DNA from: Boswellia sacra
Taxonomy: Eukaryota > Streptophyta > Magnoliopsida > Sapindales > Burseraceae
Direction of reading: 5' to 3'
Length of the DNA stretch: 64,000 bases
Assembly (NCBI GenBank): GCA_013180625.2
Contig: SNVD02010475.1
Coordinates: 124,001 to 188,000 of the forward strand
The notes under the pieces are model-generated. The model saw only the letters and a list, made by a program, of their open reading frames with translations. It was not told the DNA's origin and did no database searches. The position numbers were made by a program, and so were the translations under genes. Below, piece after piece: positions 61,564-64,000 of the stretch. How positions within the stretch are numbered: the first letter of the stretch is position 1; the number at the start of each line of letters is the position of its first letter.

Positions 61564-62161
61564 TAGAGATGACAATTCAAACCTATCCCACGAGGGACCG
61601 AATATGCCTCCCAAGCAAGGGGGTAGGTCTAGGGCATAAAAATTTTTTCCTAGCCGGGGCAGGTCTAGGTCTGATGCAAGCTTCTAGACCTATTATGCCC
61701 GCGGCTACCTCCCCCTGCTACACCCTGCCACACCCTATCCCATGAATATAGGGATGTAACTATAAAACTAAGGATATATTTAAAACTTTATAATATGTAT
61801 AGATCTCTTTTAATTTTTTAAAATTATATTAAAAATTTAGAAACTCTATTATTTACTTATTTCTTTTGATTGTTGCTTGATTGAATCATTTTGTAAAATT
61901 TATAAAAATTTTGATTATTGGTTAATGGTATGTTAATTGATCTTCGGGTGTATTATGTTTTCTAAGTTAGATTAAGTATAAATCATTTTGAAAAATGTAT
62001 GTAGTTTTTTTTATTTAAGATTAAATATATTTTTATATTGTTAAATAATTTTTATAGATATTTGTATTTTTAATTTAAAAATCTAATTTAAAATGACCTA
62101 GGTAGGATGGGCATAGACCTATACTAACCCGCCTTGCCTAGCCTCGCCATTGCTATCCCTA
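61564..62161. mobile_element. hAT-like MITE, about 0.6 kb
   Basis: The left end TAGAGATGACAAT and the right end, reversed, TAGGGATAGCAAT, form an imperfect inverted pair. They are followed inward by GC-rich sequence with GGGCAGGTC- and GGGCATAGACC-type words, while the centre is AT-rich. This matches a common plant short-element design beginning TAGGGATGGCAA. No transposase is present. An 8-bp target duplication could not be confirmed. Confidence 0.6.
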
Positions 62162-62668
62162 TATATTTCTCTTTAGAGGGAAAGTTTTTAATTAGATAAG
62201 AAATTATTACATTTTTAATCATTCACTCAACAAGGTATTCATAATAAAAGGAATTAAAGAGAACCAAAAATTGGAAAATACATTATTAAAAGGATATAAA
62301 GGATAACTGCCTTGCTAAATTGAAAGAAGTTTAAGAAACTTCAATCTGCGGTATAAAGATTAAAAAAGAAAAAAAATCTATCTAATACAATATGATTGAA
62401 TGAATATTTATTACAGAATTTATTATTACCTGTTATTTTGTAGTATATATTATTTGCTAAAGGTATTCTTTTTATCTTATTTATCTACATAAAGAGCTTA
62501 AGCTATAATTAATTAAATTCTCAAAAGCAATTCCAATTTAATAATGTTTTTATATAGTTTAAAATATATTATTTATTTAATTAAATATTTATAGAAATAA
62601 TATTAATTGTTTGTTATAATAAATATCCATATAAATTTCTGTATATTTATTATATCATAAATTATATT

Positions 62669-62700
<32 letters not shown>

Positions 62701-63437
62701 GATTTATTCAATAAAATTTACCCTGATTTAATTTATATTAGTTTAACACGAATTATTATATTATTAACTTAATAAATAATTATTATTTTCAATTAATTTA
62801 TATAAATAATTAAAGTAACGATTTATATTTAATAACAGATATAAAAAGACAAGCCACTGCAGTGCCAAAAATGATAATTAAACCCTTGACAGCAAAATTC
62901 GTCCACACCACTGATACCACCGACCACCACCAGTCACAACTGCTTGCACAAGCACTAGCCGCTGCCAACAACTAGCTTCATAACTATCAAAACAAATCCC
63001 ATATTAAACCAAAATCATAATCATTGTTTTTCTCATAAACCTAACCTAATCTCCACAAACTTGGTACCAAAAATTTAATTATACTTTTAAAAAATTAAAA
63101 AATCGAACAAAGTTTATCTCACTTGATTTTCACTCACCTTTTCTTCTACTAATGAAGACAAATTCCAGGACTAGCCGCATCCAGTAATGAAGCTCCTAGG
63201 ATCCTTTACTTCATGAGAACTAAGATCTAATAATAATAGCTCCCCGTAAACAATCCAAGTACGGTATATTCTTCCAAAATCCAATTTTCCACATCATTCC
63301 TGGAATAAGTGTAACAGTTAATTGTTTTTATCCAAAATCATTCTTTTCAGGAATGCATGGTATCTATAACTATTGGAAATCCTCATCACCCATATTAAAG
63401 AAAGGAAAACGTTTTTGTATAAATCTTCCTTACATGC
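62162..63437. other. AT-rich intergenic DNA
   Basis: Nothing coding recognised. An (AT)n run lies at 62673-62700. Base composition changes near 62870 to a less AT-rich stretch with repeated ACCACC words, without gene signature. Confidence 0.5.
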
Positions 63438-63442
63438 CCAAC

Positions 63443-63844
63443 TGTTGGAAAGTCAATCCCATGTGAAGGGTTGGCACCTCCCATGGGAGGTTGGTGACCA
63501 ACCCTCCAGCTAATGGTGTTAGGTGAACAAACTTCATCTAACCCATTGAAACTCAATGCAGAAATCCTCTATAAATTGAGGATGGTTTCTGCAGAGTTAA
63601 TGCACTCCAAGAAGGAGCCAGGAGAGCTCCAGGAAAGAGAGCCAGAGAGCTCTAAGATCCAGGAGGATTCCAGAGAGAGTCCAGAATCTAAACCAAAGAG
63701 TTTAGGATTGAGAGAGAGAGCCAGGAGAGCTCCAAGATTAATTTAGGGGAGTTTTTGTGTAAATCTTGTATATGAATTTTCTCTGTTAATACAAGTTAAT
63801 TTTCTCCCAAAATTCTGTTCTGAGTTTGCATTGCATCCCCAACA
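63443..63844 (+). repeat. 5' LTR of a Copia element at the right edge
   Basis: A 402-base LTR beginning TGTTGG and ending CCCCAACA, with matching inverted tips, followed two bases later by a perfect tRNA-Met primer site. A TATA box, TATAAAT, lies at 63570-63576. The transcribed part is purine-rich with repeated GAGAGCTCC words. Confidence 0.9.
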
Positions 63845-64000
63845 AGTGGTATCAGAGCCAGGTTGAGCTCCTGGAACGTCAGAACAGAGAGAAAAAATTC
63901 AGAGAAAATTCGACCCCTGTTTCTGGAAAATTTCGATTTTTCGGAAAGTGTTCGAATTTCGAATTTGAAGTGTCCAGTGTGTTCGTGAGATCGAAGTGAG
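63845..64000 (+). mobile_element. Start of the internal region of a Copia element, cut by the window end
   Basis: Leader sequence after the primer site. No gag codon is yet reached inside the window, so intactness cannot be judged. Confidence 0.8.
63847..63858 (+). promoter_or_regulatory. Primer-binding site (tRNA-Met type) of the right-edge Copia element
   Basis: TGGTATCAGAGC, identical to the standard Copia primer site. Confidence 0.92.

Overview
The window is nuclear DNA of a flowering plant, most likely a eudicot. It is AT-rich, packed with nested LTR retrotransposons, and holds only one gene that looks intact. I cannot name the species. The evidence for a plant is a family-1 UDP-glycosyltransferase of the UGT72 type with a full 44-residue PSPG box, an F-box/LRR pseudogene, Sirevirus, Tork/TNT1, Athila-like and Tat/Ogre-like retroelements, and hAT-like short elements. 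I see no tRNA or rRNA genes, no CRISPR array and no bacterial features.

Layout. 1-440: edge of an LTR-like repeat. 794-2092: non-autonomous hAT-like element. About 3000-3892: broken F-box/LRR gene (minus strand). 6041-17765: complete but inactivated Sirevirus (Ty1/Copia, minus strand) with two LTRs, a 5-bp target duplication (CCTAG), gag, pol and an env-like region; its 5' LTR is split by a solo LTR (16186-17543). 19570-about 23950: 5' LTR, primer-binding site and gag of an Athila-like Gypsy element that seems to lack pol. 26541-26558: primer-binding site ending another Gypsy LTR fragment. 27867-29428 and 29782-31158: two more solo LTRs of the Athila-like family. 32264-about 38660: decayed TNT1-like Copia element (plus strand) whose reverse transcriptase is interrupted by a further solo LTR (35619-36972). 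41705-51190: a gene-bearing island in which the UGT gene (46494-48017, minus) lies between two diverged direct copies of a roughly 2.4-kb block. The left copy is opened by an approximately 1.8-kb insertion carrying a fragment of the proteasome subunit gene RPN2 and a long inverted repeat. 54744-about 59650: 5' part of a Tat/Ogre-like Gypsy element. 61564-62161: hAT-like MITE. 63443-64000: 5' LTR and start of a Copia element running off the right edge.

How it works together. The only probably functional protein is the UGT, expected to glucosylate phenolic or phenylpropanoid acceptors in the cytosol; it has a TATA box and a poly(A) signal at suitable distances. Everything else is a record of insertion, solo-LTR formation and decay. 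Target-site duplications give the order of events: the Athila-like LTRs landed after the Sirevirus and after the TNT1-like element. I found no convincing new multi-gene system. The most unusual objects are the RPN2 fragment beside a long inverted repeat, the duplicated flanks of the UGT gene, and the cluster of four solo LTRs of one family in about 21 kb. Percent identities and element ages were judged by eye only.
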